Shown here one piece after another: positions 27,585 through 37,728 of a stretch of 64,000 nucleotides of DNA. A program made the position numbers and the translations under genes. The stretch comes from Pseudomonas orientalis. Lineage in GTDB: Bacteria > Pseudomonadota > Gammaproteobacteria > Pseudomonadales > Pseudomonadaceae. Location of the stretch: the NCBI RefSeq assembly GCF_001439815.1, contig NZ_JYLM01000004.1, forward strand, positions 310,001 through 374,000. Reading direction: 5' to 3'. Within the stretch, counting starts at the first letter, position 1, and each line of letters opens with the position of its first letter. A model generated the notes under the pieces. The model had not been told where the DNA came from and did not search any database. It saw only the letters and a program-made list of their open reading frames with translations.

Positions 27585-28163
27585 ATGTTGAAGAAGACAC
27601 TCGCCGCTCTGGCAATCGGTACCGCTCTGCTGTCTGCCGGTCAGGTAATGGCGGCTGACTACAAGATCGACAAGGAAGGCCAGCACGCCTTCATCGATTG
27701 GAAAATCAGCCACCTGGGCTACAGCTACATCCACGGTACTTTCAAGGACTGGGATGGTACGTTCAGCTGGGACGCAGCCAAGCCTGAGGCCAGCAAAATC
27801 GCCGTCGATGTGAAAACCGCCAGCCTGTGGTCCAACCACGCAGAACGTGACAAGCACATCGCCAGCAAAGACTTCATCGACGTGGCCAAGTTTGCCGACG
27901 CCAAGTTCGTGTCCACCGCCGTCAAATCCACCGGCGAAAAGACCGCTGACGTGACCGGCGACCTGACCTTCCACGGCGTGACCAAGCCGGTGACCTTCAA
28001 GGCTACCTTCAACGGTGAAGGCAAGGATCCATGGGGCGGCGAACGTGCCGGCTTCAACGCCAAGACCACCATCGACCTGAACGACTTCGGCGTGAAAGGC
28101 CCAGGCCCGACTTCGCAGACTGTCGACCTGGACATCTCGCTGGAAGGCGTGAAGCAGAAGTAA
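27585..28163 (+). CDS. YceI-family periplasmic protein
   Basis: This 192-residue protein has a signal peptide ending at VMAADY (residues 1-23) and the YceI lipocalin-like barrel that binds polyprenyl chains. [20 protein letters not shown] and [19 protein letters not shown] are characteristic. The P. aeruginosa homologue beside rhlE is a secreted protease-like protein (PasP), but that activity cannot be read from the sequence. A frame reaching upstream to 27552 is rejected because it would lack a signal peptide start. Confidence 0.92.
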   Translation: MLKKTLAALAIGTALLSAGQVMAADYKIDKEGQHAFIDWKISHLGYSYIHGTFKDWDGTFSWDAAKPEASKIAVDVKTASLWSNHAERDKHIASKDFIDVAKFADAKFVSTAVKSTGEKTADVTGDLTFHGVTKPVTFKATFNGEGKDPWGGERAGFNAKTTIDLNDFGVKGPGPTSQTVDLDISLEGVKQK

Positions 28164-28172
28164 TGCTTCGTA

Positions 28173-28273
28173 TGTAGGAGCGAGCTTGCTCGCGAAAAAC
28201 GTCAACGATGACGCGTGAAACCTGGATGTACGCGGTGTCTGTGAGTTCTTCGCGAGCAAGCTCGCTCCTACAG
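28173..28273. repeat. REPIN, GTAGGAGC type
   Basis: Inverted cores enclose a 55-base centre (AAAACGTCAACGATGACGCG onward) shared with the elements at 20951-21050 (reversed) and 49216-49318. Confidence 0.9.
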
Positions 28274-28283
28274 TTTAAAAGCA

Positions 28284-28324
28284 CAAAAAAATGCCCCGTC
28301 TCGAAAGAGGCGGGGCATTTTTTA
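28284..28324. terminator. Bidirectional terminator between yceI and rhlE
   Basis: The stem ATGCCCCGTCTC/GAGGCGGGGCAT with a GAAA loop (28291-28318) is flanked by an A-run on the left and a T-run on the right, so it works for both convergent genes. Confidence 0.92.
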
Positions 28325-28338
28325 TGGCGCTTTGAAAC

Positions 28339-30213
28339 TCAGCGGTTGCGGGTCAGCAGCGCTGGTTTCTCACCACGAGGACGGCCAGGCAGCTGATCCA
28401 GCTGCTCGGGTGTCGGGAAGCGATCCGCTTTCGACTCCTTGTGGATAATCTTTGGCGCCGGGCCACCGCGCGGGTTTTGCACCGCAGGCTCGGACAGAGG
28501 CTGGTCGTCACGGGCCGGGCGGCGGTTGTTGCTGCGCGAGTCTTCGCGACGGGCCTGGCCGTCACGCGGTGCACCATTACGTGGGCCGCTGCGCTTGGCT
28601 GGCGGCGTACCGGTGGTGCCGCCGCTGCTGTTGCGCGGGCCATTCTGACGGGCGCCCTGTGGCTGGCCGCCACGCGGAGCGGCTGCGCCTTGTGCCGGGG
28701 CACCCGGGCGACGGCCACGGCCTTGTGCCGGCTTGGCCTGTGGCACGTAGTCGACGCGGTTACCGAAGTTATCCACATCGTCGTCGAGGAACTCGTCCGG
28801 GGCACGATCGGAAGCGGCGCGTGGCGGCTGGCTCGGCTGGCGCTGTTCGCGGGCCGGGGTGCCTTCACGAGGCTTCTGCTCGCGGGCCGGGCGTTCGCCA
28901 CGGCTGCTGGTCGCGGTTTTTTCCTTGCCTTTGTCCTTGCCCTTGTCGCGACGACCACCGCCGCCACCGCCGCCGTTCGGGCCATCGCCCTTCGGACCGC
29001 GTGGGTTGCGCGGGTTACGCACGTCCGGACGCTCGCGCGCTTCTGGCTTCTCGGCCTCCACTGCGCTGGAATCGAAGCCCATCAGGTCGCCGTCGGCGAT
29101 TTTCTGCTTGGTCATGCGCTCGATGCTTTTGAGCAGTTTTTCTTCGTCCGGTGCAACCAGGGAGATGGCTTCACCCGAACGACCGGCGCGGCCGGTACGG
29201 CCGATACGGTGCACGTAGTCTTCATCGACGTTCGGCAGCTCGAAGTTGACCACGTGTGGCAGTTGGTCGATATCCAGGCCGCGGGCGGCGATATCGGTGG
29301 CGACCAGGATGCGTACGGAACCGGCCTTGAAGTCGGCCAGGGCTTTGGTGCGCGCGTTCTGGCTCTTGTTGCCGTGGATGGCGACGGCGGTGAGGCCGTG
29401 CTTGTCCAGGTACTCGGCCAAGCGGTTGGCGCCGTGCTTGGTGCGGGTGAACACCAGCACCTGTTCCCAGGCACCGTGGGTGATCAAGTGCGCCAGCAGC
29501 GAGCGCTTGTGGCTGGCGGCCAGGCGGAACACGCGTTGCTCGATACGCTCGACCGTGGTGTTCGGCGGCGTGACTTCGATGCGTTCCGGGTTGTGCAGCA
29601 ACTTGCCGGCCAGGGCCGTGATGTCCTGGGAGAACGTTGCCGAGAACAGCAGGTTCTGACGCTTGGCCGGCAGGCGCGCGAGCACCTTTTTCACGTCATG
29701 GACAAAACCCATGTCGAGCATGCGGTCGGCTTCGTCCAGCACGAGGATTTCCACGTGGGACAAATCGACGCTGCCTTGGCCGCACAGGTCGAGCAAACGA
29801 CCCGGGCACGCCACCAGCACATCGACACCACGGGACATGGCCTGAACCTGGGGGTTCATGCCGACGCCGCCGAAGATGCAGGCACTGACGAACTTCAGGT
29901 CGCGGGCATACAGCTTGAAGCTGTCGTGCACTTGCGCGGCGAGTTCGCGGGTGGGGGTCAGGACCAGTACGCGCGGTTGGCGCGGGCCGTGACGCTGGGA
30001 TTTGTCCGGGTGACCGTTGGGGAACAACCGCTCCAGAATCGGGAGGGCGAAGCCACCGGTTTTACCGGTACCTGTCTGCGCCGCAACCATCAGGTCGCGA
30101 CCTTGCAACACGGCGGGAATGGCCCGCTGTTGCACCGGAGTAGGCTCGGTATAGCCCGCTGCCTCGATGGCGCGGACTAAAGCCTCGGAGAGACCGAGGG
30201 AAGCAAAGGACAT
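28339..30213 (-). CDS. rhlE: DEAD-box ATP-dependent RNA helicase RhlE
   Basis: This 624-residue helicase has all core motifs in order: Q motif, [33 protein letters not shown], and [10 protein letters not shown]. After about residue 380 it has a 240-residue low-complexity tail rich in arginine, glycine, proline and alanine, an RNA-binding extension that is longer than in many RhlE proteins. The ATG at 30213 ([16 protein letters not shown]) is the family start. A leader of about 200 bases lies upstream. Confidence 0.95.
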   Translation of the reverse strand: MSFASLGLSEALVRAIEAAGYTEPTPVQQRAIPAVLQGRDLMVAAQTGTGKTGGFALPILERLFPNGHPDKSQRHGPRQPRVLVLTPTRELAAQVHDSFKLYARDLKFVSACIFGGVGMNPQVQAMSRGVDVLVACPGRLLDLCGQGSVDLSHVEILVLDEADRMLDMGFVHDVKKVLARLPAKRQNLLFSATFSQDITALAGKLLHNPERIEVTPPNTTVERIEQRVFRLAASHKRSLLAHLITHGAWEQVLVFTRTKHGANRLAEYLDKHGLTAVAIHGNKSQNARTKALADFKAGSVRILVATDIAARGLDIDQLPHVVNFELPNVDEDYVHRIGRTGRAGRSGEAISLVAPDEEKLLKSIERMTKQKIADGDLMGFDSSAVEAEKPEARERPDVRNPRNPRGPKGDGPNGGGGGGGRRDKGKDKGKEKTATSSRGERPAREQKPREGTPAREQRQPSQPPRAASDRAPDEFLDDDVDNFGNRVDYVPQAKPAQGRGRRPGAPAQGAAAPRGGQPQGARQNGPRNSSGGTTGTPPAKRSGPRNGAPRDGQARREDSRSNNRRPARDDQPLSEPAVQNPRGGPAPKIIHKESKADRFPTPEQLDQLPGRPRGEKPALLTRNR

Positions 30214-30428
30214 GAGTAATCCTGTTTTAGTTAGGGCTTGGCCCAAAGGGATAATCTTGCCGGGCGTGAATGGCGCTTAGGGGAGCGTAATCCCGTCCGG
30301 TCCTGCTGTGTCTGGCGGGCACTCCACCGGCTCGCGCGGGCTGCAAAGCTGCGCTGTAGCGGGGTTGGGTGCCTTTTTCAAGACCCGAGCGGCCGGGCGT
30401 AAGCCTGGCGGAAAGGCCGGAGTATAAC
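30214..30428 (-). promoter_or_regulatory. Long 5' leader of rhlE
   Basis: A TATACT -10-like box on the minus strand (30421-30426) would give a leader of about 200 bases rich in GC hairpins before the rhlE ATG. Long structured leaders are common for cold-regulated helicase genes. The -35 is weak, so the promoter is tentative. Confidence 0.35.
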
Positions 30429-30435
30429 AGAGCAA

Positions 30436-31239
30436 TCACTGCGCGCTGCTTTCCTGCTGCTCAACGGTGTAATCGAACGCGTTGATCGGGGTCGTTTGTG
30501 CCTGGATACCGCCGTATTTGGCGCTCAACGCGGCGTAGGCCGGCTCTTGCTTGAAACGCCTGAGCTCGGCGGCAAAGCGCTGGACCAGCAGGTCCATGCC
30601 TGCGCCACGGCGTACGGCGAGAAACTGCGGCTGGCGGCTGACCACCACCGGCGCCTGGCTGACCTTGTCTTCCAGACCCAACGCCTTGATCACATGCTGG
30701 CCCACGCGTCGGTCAGTGACCACCATGTCGATGCGCCCCAGCATGAGCTTGCCGAAGTTGGCTTCATGGCTGGGGGCGGGTTCACGGGCGAAGGCATCGG
30801 ACGCACTGAATGCTTCGCCATAGAGGTAGCCGGGCGAGACGCCCACGGTCAGGCCGCGCAGGTCGTCGAGGGTGTCGGCGGGGTGAGGACGTTCGTTGGC
30901 GTAGAACAGCACGAACTCGACTTGCGACAAGGGTTCGCTGGGGTAGAGCAGCAAGGTGTCGCGCTCGTGGCTGTGGAAAATATCCAGCGCGCCGTCGGCG
31001 TGGCCTTGGTCAAGCATGGCCAGGCAGCGCTTCCAGGGCAGGAACTGCCATTGCACATCCACACCGAGGCGCTGGAACACGATCACCGTGGTTTCATAGT
31101 CCAGGCCACGCATGTTGCCGTTGTCGTCGTAGACGTAGGGCGCCCATGGCTCGGTGACAATGCGCAGTTTCTCGCCCTGAGCGGCCAGGCTCAGGCAAGT
31201 CAATAGCGCAGCAATCAGCAACTTCAAAATGACAGGCAT
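30436..31239 (-). CDS. Periplasmic binding protein, family 3 type, orphan
   Basis: This 267-residue protein has a signal peptide (hydrophobic residues 1-20, cleavage near LAAQG) and the fold of amino-acid binding proteins: LRIVTEPWAPYVYDDNGN, QWQFLPWKRCLAML and LRGLTVGVSPGYLYG. The W-P-Y pattern and WKR segment are typical of the short, stand-alone pseudomonad binding proteins. No transporter genes adjoin it, and the ligand is unknown. Confidence 0.85.
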   Translation of the reverse strand: MPVILKLLIAALLTCLSLAAQGEKLRIVTEPWAPYVYDDNGNMRGLDYETTVIVFQRLGVDVQWQFLPWKRCLAMLDQGHADGALDIFHSHERDTLLLYPSEPLSQVEFVLFYANERPHPADTLDDLRGLTVGVSPGYLYGEAFSASDAFAREPAPSHEANFGKLMLGRIDMVVTDRRVGQHVIKALGLEDKVSQAPVVVSRQPQFLAVRRGAGMDLLVQRFAAELRRFKQEPAYAALSAKYGGIQAQTTPINAFDYTVEQQESSAQ

Positions 31240-31302
31240 TGCCTGAGATTACGTCGCTCCCGGCATAAAGAGAAGCTCTGGCACGCGCTTTGGCGGGCGG
31301 CC

Positions 31303-32385
31303 TTATTTCGCTGGCGCGTCCATCAGGTGGGCGTGGATCGCGGCGCGCCGCTCGCCGAGAATCAGGCGCACCACCGGGTTGGCGAACCAGTGTTCGAGCT
31401 GGTGCGCGTCAATCGGACGCTTCTGGCGCTCCTCCTGGTTTTGTCGCGCCTTGTCCCACCAAACCGGGCCACAGGCCTGGTCGAACTCGTTTTCGTGTTC
31501 GTAGCAACCGTAGAGGATTTCGCGAATGAACTGCTGCTGGTGCCTGGGCAGCAGCAGGGTAATCAGCTTGTACAGCATGCGCTGCAAGCGCGGCGGGCGC
31601 GGCAGGTGGGCGGAAACCTGGCGCGTGTCGGCCAGGGCCAGCGCGCTGGTGGGCGCCGCGGCGTGCTTGGCGATCCAGGCCTTGACCTTGGCCCGGAACA
31701 GCTGCTTGCGACTCCAGTAATGGTGGATCAGGTCCGGGCACTCGCGCACGTTGACGGTGCGATAGGCCGCAATGGACAGGCAGAACTCTTCCAGGGTGTA
31801 GGCCCCCTGGGCGTGGGGAAACAGTTCATCCATCAACTCGATGGAGCGGTCGAGGATGTGCGCGTCCTGCTGGGTCAAGCCCATTACGCCGGAGTTGAGG
31901 GTCATCATGTCATCGTCGGCCACGCCCATGTCGAGCAGGCGCTGGTAAAGCGCGGTGTAGAGAATGCTTTCGTGGTTGTCGCCGTACTTGGTGTAGAAGG
32001 CGTTGCACAGCAGGGTGCCGGGCTGAACGCGCTCGAACAGGGCCGTGGGCGAATGCTGGAAGAACGTGTCGGTGTCGATCAGCAACGCCACCTCGGATTC
32101 TTCCAGTACCTGGCGCAGCACCACGTGTTTGGTGCGGAAATGATAACCGTGGGGTTCGCTCCAGCGTTTGCGGGTGGCCTCGTCCAGCGGGCGCACACGT
32201 ACCGGCAGCAGGCGATAGGGTTCGGGATTGTCGCTGAATACCTGGATGTCCACGGCCGCATCGGGGTCGTCCTGCAGGAAGGCCAACGCGCTGGCGATGC
32301 TGAATACCGCTTCCTGGTGATAGGTCTCGGCGCCGAAGACCAGGTAGACCAACTGCGGACGGGAAGTGGAGGACACTGTATTCAT
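31303..32385 (-). CDS. Glycosyltransferase-like protein of unknown role
   Basis: I do not recognise a named gene. This 360-residue protein (MNTVSSTSRPQLVYLVFGAE) contains VALLIDTDTFFQHSP near residues 100-120, whose DTD resembles the metal-binding DxD of GT-A glycosyltransferases, and TLNSGVMGLTQQDAH, which matches the substrate-pocket region of family-8-like enzymes. There is no signal peptide or membrane helix. It lies downstream of metF on the same strand beyond a terminator, so it probably has its own promoter. Acceptor and donor are unknown. Confidence 0.6.
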   Translation of the reverse strand: MNTVSSTSRPQLVYLVFGAETYHQEAVFSIASALAFLQDDPDAAVDIQVFSDNPEPYRLLPVRVRPLDEATRKRWSEPHGYHFRTKHVVLRQVLEESEVALLIDTDTFFQHSPTALFERVQPGTLLCNAFYTKYGDNHESILYTALYQRLLDMGVADDDMMTLNSGVMGLTQQDAHILDRSIELMDELFPHAQGAYTLEEFCLSIAAYRTVNVRECPDLIHHYWSRKQLFRAKVKAWIAKHAAAPTSALALADTRQVSAHLPRPPRLQRMLYKLITLLLPRHQQQFIREILYGCYEHENEFDQACGPVWWDKARQNQEERQKRPIDAHQLEHWFANPVVRLILGERRAAIHAHLMDAPAK

Positions 32386-32420
32386 GGCGTGCGGGATTCC
32401 GTGGGTCACGTAAAACGACA

Positions 32421-32442
32421 AAGGCCCTCGTCTGAGGGCCTT
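32421..32442 (-). terminator. metF terminator
   Basis: AAGGCCCTC/GAGGGCCTT with a 4-base loop lies 19 bases beyond the metF stop. On the minus strand it is followed by a T-rich TGTCGTTTT. Confidence 0.85.
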
Positions 32443-32460
32443 GGCACAACCGGGCAAGCC

Positions 32461-33306
32461 TTAGCGTGGCAGCTTGAGGTTGTTCCAGACGGCAAGGCTG
32501 GGTTCGGTCTGGTTCAGGGTATAGAAGTGCAACCCTGGCGCGCCACCTTGCAACAATTGTTCACACATCTCGGTGATGACCTGCTCGCCGAAGGCCTGGA
32601 TGCTCTTGACGTCGTCGCCATAGGCTTCCAGTTGCTTGCGCACCCAGCGTGGGATCTCGGCACCGCAGGCATCGGAGAAACGCGCCAGCTTGCTGTAGTT
32701 GGTGATGGGCATGATGCCCGGCACGATCGGGATATTCACACCCATGGCCTGTACACGCTCGACGAAGTAGAAGTAGCTGTCGGCGTTGAAGAAGTACTGG
32801 GTGATCGCACTGTTGGCGCCGGCGTTGGCCTTGCGTACGAAATTCTTGAGATCGTCTTCAAAATTGCGTGCCTGGGGGTGCATCTCCGGATAAGCCGCCA
32901 CTTCGATATGGAAGTGATCGCCGCTTTCTTCGCGGATGAAGCTCACCAGGTCGTTGGCGTAGCGCAGCTCACCGCTGGCCATGCCCATGCCGGACGGCAG
33001 GTCGCCACGCAGCGCCACGATGCGCTTGATGCCGGCGGCCTTGTATTGGGTCAGCAGGCCGCGCAGGTCGGCTTTGCTGTCGCCCACGCACGACAAGTGC
33101 GGAGCGGCGGGAACGTTGACTTCACTTTCCAGCTGCAGCACGGTGTTGATCGTGCGGTCACGGGTCGAACCGCCGGCGCCATAGGTGCAGGAGAAGAAGT
33201 CAGGGTTGTAGCTGGCCAGCACCTTGGCGGTGGCCATCAGTTTTTCATGCCCAGCATCGGTCTTGGTCGGGAAGAACTCGAAGCTGTAGCGACGGTCTTG
33301 GGACAT
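32461..33306 (-). CDS. metF: 5,10-methylenetetrahydrofolate reductase
   Basis: This 281-residue flavoenzyme reduces methylene-THF to methyl-THF, supplying the methyl group for methionine. YSFEFFPTKTDAGHEKL, VTYGAGGST-like SCTYGAGGSTRDRT and VALRGDLPSGMG are classic MetF segments. Two ATGs stand six bases apart; the AAAGGG ribosome site is well spaced only for 33306. It follows ahcY on the same strand, but a terminator and a REPIN intervene. Confidence 0.96.
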   Translation of the reverse strand: MSQDRRYSFEFFPTKTDAGHEKLMATAKVLASYNPDFFSCTYGAGGSTRDRTINTVLQLESEVNVPAAPHLSCVGDSKADLRGLLTQYKAAGIKRIVALRGDLPSGMGMASGELRYANDLVSFIREESGDHFHIEVAAYPEMHPQARNFEDDLKNFVRKANAGANSAITQYFFNADSYFYFVERVQAMGVNIPIVPGIMPITNYSKLARFSDACGAEIPRWVRKQLEAYGDDVKSIQAFGEQVITEMCEQLLQGGAPGLHFYTLNQTEPSLAVWNNLKLPR

Positions 33307-33352
33307 GGTCATACCCTTTGAAACTCGGAATTGCGGAGTGTGTACACCGTCG

Positions 33353-33444
33353 ATGTGGGAGGGGGCTTGCCCCCGATGGCGGAGTGTCAGTTAGCAAATA
33401 TATCAACTGACCCACCGCCATCGGGGGCAAGCCCCCTCCCACAT
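33353..33444. repeat. REPIN, GTGGGAGG type
   Basis: Inverted cores flank a centre of about 40 bases in the metF-ahcY gap. Confidence 0.9.
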
Positions 33445-33451
33445 TTAAAGC

Positions 33452-33473
33452 CCGCTCCCCACAGGGGGGAGCA
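33452..33473 (-). terminator. ahcY terminator
   Basis: On the minus strand GCTCCCC and GGGGAGC form a stem followed by GGGCTTT, 14 bases beyond the ahcY stop. Confidence 0.7.
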
Positions 33474-33486
33474 GGCAGCAGGTGTA

Positions 33487-35040
<1,554 letters not shown>

Positions 35041-35072
35041 TCAACTGAAGATGACCGTTTTGAAACGGGGCG

Positions 35073-35101
35073 ATTATAGCCGTGTATGCGGCACTTCCCA
35101 A
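35073..35101 (-). promoter_or_regulatory. ahcY promoter
   Basis: On the minus strand a perfect TATAAT (35078-35073) is preceded after 17 bases by TTGGGA. This places the start of transcription near 35066 and gives a leader of about 170 bases that contains the whole riboswitch. Confidence 0.8.
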
Positions 35102-35220
35102 GCCTTTCTGTCGGCGGCATGAAGATCGCTCATGGAGGTGATAGTCAACGGCTCATAGAGCTTGGCCCTGGGCTCTGCCATGATGTTGCCCATCATTTCG
35201 CAAGACGCTCTGGAGTGACC

Positions 35221-35625
35221 ATGAATTTCCACACCCGCAAATGGGTAAAACCCGAAGACCTCAACCCCAACGGCACCCTGTTCGGCGGCAGCCTGCTGCG
35301 CTGGATCGACGAAGAAGCGGCTATTTACGCGATCGTGCAGTTGGGCAATCAGCGCGTGGTGACCAAGTACATTTCCGAAATCAACTTCGTCAGCGCCTCG
35401 CGTCAGGGCGACATCATCGAGCTGGGCATCACTGCCACCGAGTTCGGCCGTACCTCCATCACCCTGACCTGTGAAGTGCGCAACAAGATCACTCGCAAGA
35501 GCATCCTGACCGTAGAGAAAATGGTCTTCGTCAACCTCGGCGAAGATGGCCTGCCGGCGCCCCACGGCCGCACCGAAATCAAATACGTTAAGGATCAGTT
35601 CCAGGACGACAGTCTCAGCGAGTGA
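35221..35625 (+). CDS. Acyl-CoA thioesterase, YciA-like hotdog protein
   Basis: This 134-residue hotdog-fold thioesterase has the pattern NPNGTLFGGSLLRWIDEEAA, the active-site region of YciA/BACH-type acyl-CoA hydrolases, followed by INFVSASRQGDIIELG. The ATG at 35221 is the natural start of the hotdog domain; an earlier in-frame codon at 35086 would overlap the ahcY promoter. It is divergent from ahcY. The acyl chain preference is unknown. Confidence 0.88.
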   Translation: MNFHTRKWVKPEDLNPNGTLFGGSLLRWIDEEAAIYAIVQLGNQRVVTKYISEINFVSASRQGDIIELGITATEFGRTSITLTCEVRNKITRKSILTVEKMVFVNLGEDGLPAPHGRTEIKYVKDQFQDDSLSE

Positions 35626-35638
35626 CAACGTAGCGATG

Positions 35639-35658
35639 TGATTTGCTTTACCAAATCA
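35639..35658. promoter_or_regulatory. AT-rich dyad before the ExoU-like gene
   Basis: TGATTTG-N6-CAAATCA is a perfect 7-bp dyad 14 bases after the thioesterase stop, followed by the palindrome TCCGTACGGA. It could be an operator for the next gene or a weak terminator. Confidence 0.35.
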
Positions 35659-35710
35659 TTCCGTACGGATCATCGCGAGGCGCTTTCATCACTACTCAGG
35701 CTCACACCTT

Positions 35711-37657
35711 ATGAAGAGCCTGTGTATGAAAGTGTTCAGTTCAAGTGTCCGGATTCCGCACTCATTGGATAAAGAGGGTCAGCCTGCGGCCACGTCCAGC
35801 GCGAAGATGCCTCTGTTGGAGGGGGGAGGCGAGCGCAACGTGGCGCTTCTGCGCGATGAGCTGGGGCGAGTGGAAGTGATTTTATCGGCTCCTCCCGCCA
35901 CGAGCCTGGTGCTCAGTGGCGGCGGAGCCAAGGGCATCGCTTTTTCGGGAGTGGTGCAGGCCCTTGAGCAGGCCGGAAAGCTGCAAGGTATCCAATTGAC
36001 CTGCGGCTCATCCGCCGGCGCGATTTCGGCGGCGTTGATCGCCAGTGGCATGGGGGCGGCAGCATTTGACAGGTTGTCCGATAGCATTGATCTGCCGAGC
36101 CTGCTCAATAGCAAGGATGCCGTGACGGCCTGGATGCAGGACGCCAGTACGACAGTTGGCAAACTCATCGGCCACTTGCCCGGCCCGGTGGGCAATGTTT
36201 CTCAGCTGTTGTTGACCTTGTTGTCACGCCTGCAAACTGAAGCCTTTCCTCTTGAAGAACTGATCCGCAACGAGTCGCGCCAGTCGCTGCTTGCGCATAT
36301 CGCGCAAAGCCCCCGGGAAACCCGGCCCGCCGAGGTGATGAAGATTGCCGACACGTTGAGTGCCGGCGGCGCACCGACGTTTCGTGATCTTGAGGTGTTG
36401 AACCGGCACATTCCCGCGATCAAGCAACTGAGCATCACCGGCACCGGTATGTTTGCCGGCCGACCTCAGTTGGTGATGTTCAATGCCAGTTTGACCCCGC
36501 AGATGGACATCGCGCGGGCGGCGCATATTTCCGGTTCCTTGCCGGTGGTGTTCAAAAGCCCCGAGGAGCGAGGTCATGGCTTTCAGGTGTCGGGTGAAAT
36601 CACCGCGTTCAAGGACGGTGGCTTGTTGCTCAATACCCCGGCGCTGGGTGTGGTGCAGAGATCATATCCTGATAGCCCCTTGAACAAGCCTGAAGCGTTG
36701 ATCGTCAAGTTTGAGCCCAGCGCCAGCGAGATACCGGCGCGAAGTGGCAGCTTTCTCAGCAGCGTGGCTGATCGCATTACCGGTGTTGCGCATTCGGCCG
36801 CTGAAGCTTTCCAGGAGAGAAAGCTCGAAGCGTTTGCCGATCAAATCGTCACCTTGCCCCTCAAGACCGAACAAGGTGATTTTCGCGGCCTGATCAAAGG
36901 TACAGTCAACTTCACGATGCAGGACGGGCAAAAACAAGACTTGCAGGCCAGGGCGCGTCAGGCGGTGGAAGCGCATTTGGAGCGTCGCGCCACAGCACTT
37001 GAGCACCATGCGTTCCAGTCACTGCATGAGGCCGTGCTCGCCATGGATGATCGACTGCTTGCCAGCGTACAACCGGAGCTGCAAAACGATCCGGCCGCTG
37101 CGGATGTGCTTACGTTTAGAAACAACGCGCAGCAGGCGTTGCATGCCCTGGATGAGGCAATCACCGAAGCGAATAAGTCACAGGCCACACTGGCATTCAC
37201 GCCCAGTATTTTTTCGGCCCTGCGTAACCTGGACGTCTTGGCCCAACGGCCTGAACAGATCGACTGGTTGGCGCGGCGCTTTAACGTCGCAAGCCAGCGC
37301 AATTTTCAGCAATTGTTGCAAGTGGTGGCCAGACAGATGGCCAGCGGTTCACCGCCGGTGTCCAAGGTCATCGGCAGCGCGGTCGTCGAGATGGGTGTGC
37401 GCGATATTGCGATGAAAGCGGATAACTTCACCCGGGAGGTGATCTACCCTTCATTGTTTCGGCCTGGTCAACCCGAGGCGAATGTCGAACTGCTCCATCG
37501 TACGGCGCAAGACTTGGCGTGGGCCGCCACGCCCACCGAGTTCAATCGTGTGCTCGATACCCTCGCTGACAATTACAAAGCACGTAATAAACCCTGGGAT
37601 AAAGCGTCCAGTTCGACCACGGTGCAAATGACCAGGGCCTGGAGGATTCCGGTTTAG
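35711..37657 (+). CDS. ExoU-like patatin phospholipase
   Basis: This protein of up to 648 residues (643 if it starts at 35726) is alignable from memory with the P. aeruginosa type III cytotoxin ExoU over most of its length. The glycine-rich oxyanion loop SGGGAKG is at 69-75, the nucleophile elbow GSSAG has S101, the acidic partner is in KDGG (D302), and QLVMFNASLTP-RAAHISGS and the C-terminal SLFRPGQPEANV, DNYKAR and SSTTVQM are ExoU-like. It is about 40 residues shorter at the N-terminus, where ExoU carries its secretion region. No SpcU-type chaperone or secretion genes adjoin it. Base composition looks less GC-rich than its neighbours, so transfer is likely. Confidence 0.85.
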   Translation: MKSLCMKVFSSSVRIPHSLDKEGQPAATSSAKMPLLEGGGERNVALLRDELGRVEVILSAPPATSLVLSGGGAKGIAFSGVVQALEQAGKLQGIQLTCGSSAGAISAALIASGMGAAAFDRLSDSIDLPSLLNSKDAVTAWMQDASTTVGKLIGHLPGPVGNVSQLLLTLLSRLQTEAFPLEELIRNESRQSLLAHIAQSPRETRPAEVMKIADTLSAGGAPTFRDLEVLNRHIPAIKQLSITGTGMFAGRPQLVMFNASLTPQMDIARAAHISGSLPVVFKSPEERGHGFQVSGEITAFKDGGLLLNTPALGVVQRSYPDSPLNKPEALIVKFEPSASEIPARSGSFLSSVADRITGVAHSAAEAFQERKLEAFADQIVTLPLKTEQGDFRGLIKGTVNFTMQDGQKQDLQARARQAVEAHLERRATALEHHAFQSLHEAVLAMDDRLLASVQPELQNDPAAADVLTFRNNAQQALHALDEAITEANKSQATLAFTPSIFSALRNLDVLAQRPEQIDWLARRFNVASQRNFQQLLQVVARQMASGSPPVSKVIGSAVVEMGVRDIAMKADNFTREVIYPSLFRPGQPEANVELLHRTAQDLAWAATPTEFNRVLDTLADNYKARNKPWDKASSSTTVQMTRAWRIPV

Positions 37658-37728
37658 TTGCCTGGCCACTGAACAGCCACGATGGCCGCGTGTCGTAGCT
37701 ACACGCCCCCCTTGGACTCCGGATAATC

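Noticed and set aside
28441..30180. 579-codon plus-strand frame opposite rhlE
   Set aside because: The minus strand holds every DEAD-box motif; the plus frame is compositional.
31327..33321. 664-codon plus-strand frame opposite the glycosyltransferase-like gene and metF
   Set aside because: It crosses two real minus-strand genes and a terminator and has no domain signal.
35626..37728. Type III secretion island around the ExoU-like gene
   Set aside because: Neighbours are a thioesterase and an FNT channel; no chaperone, apparatus genes, hrp box or ExsA-like site is visible.
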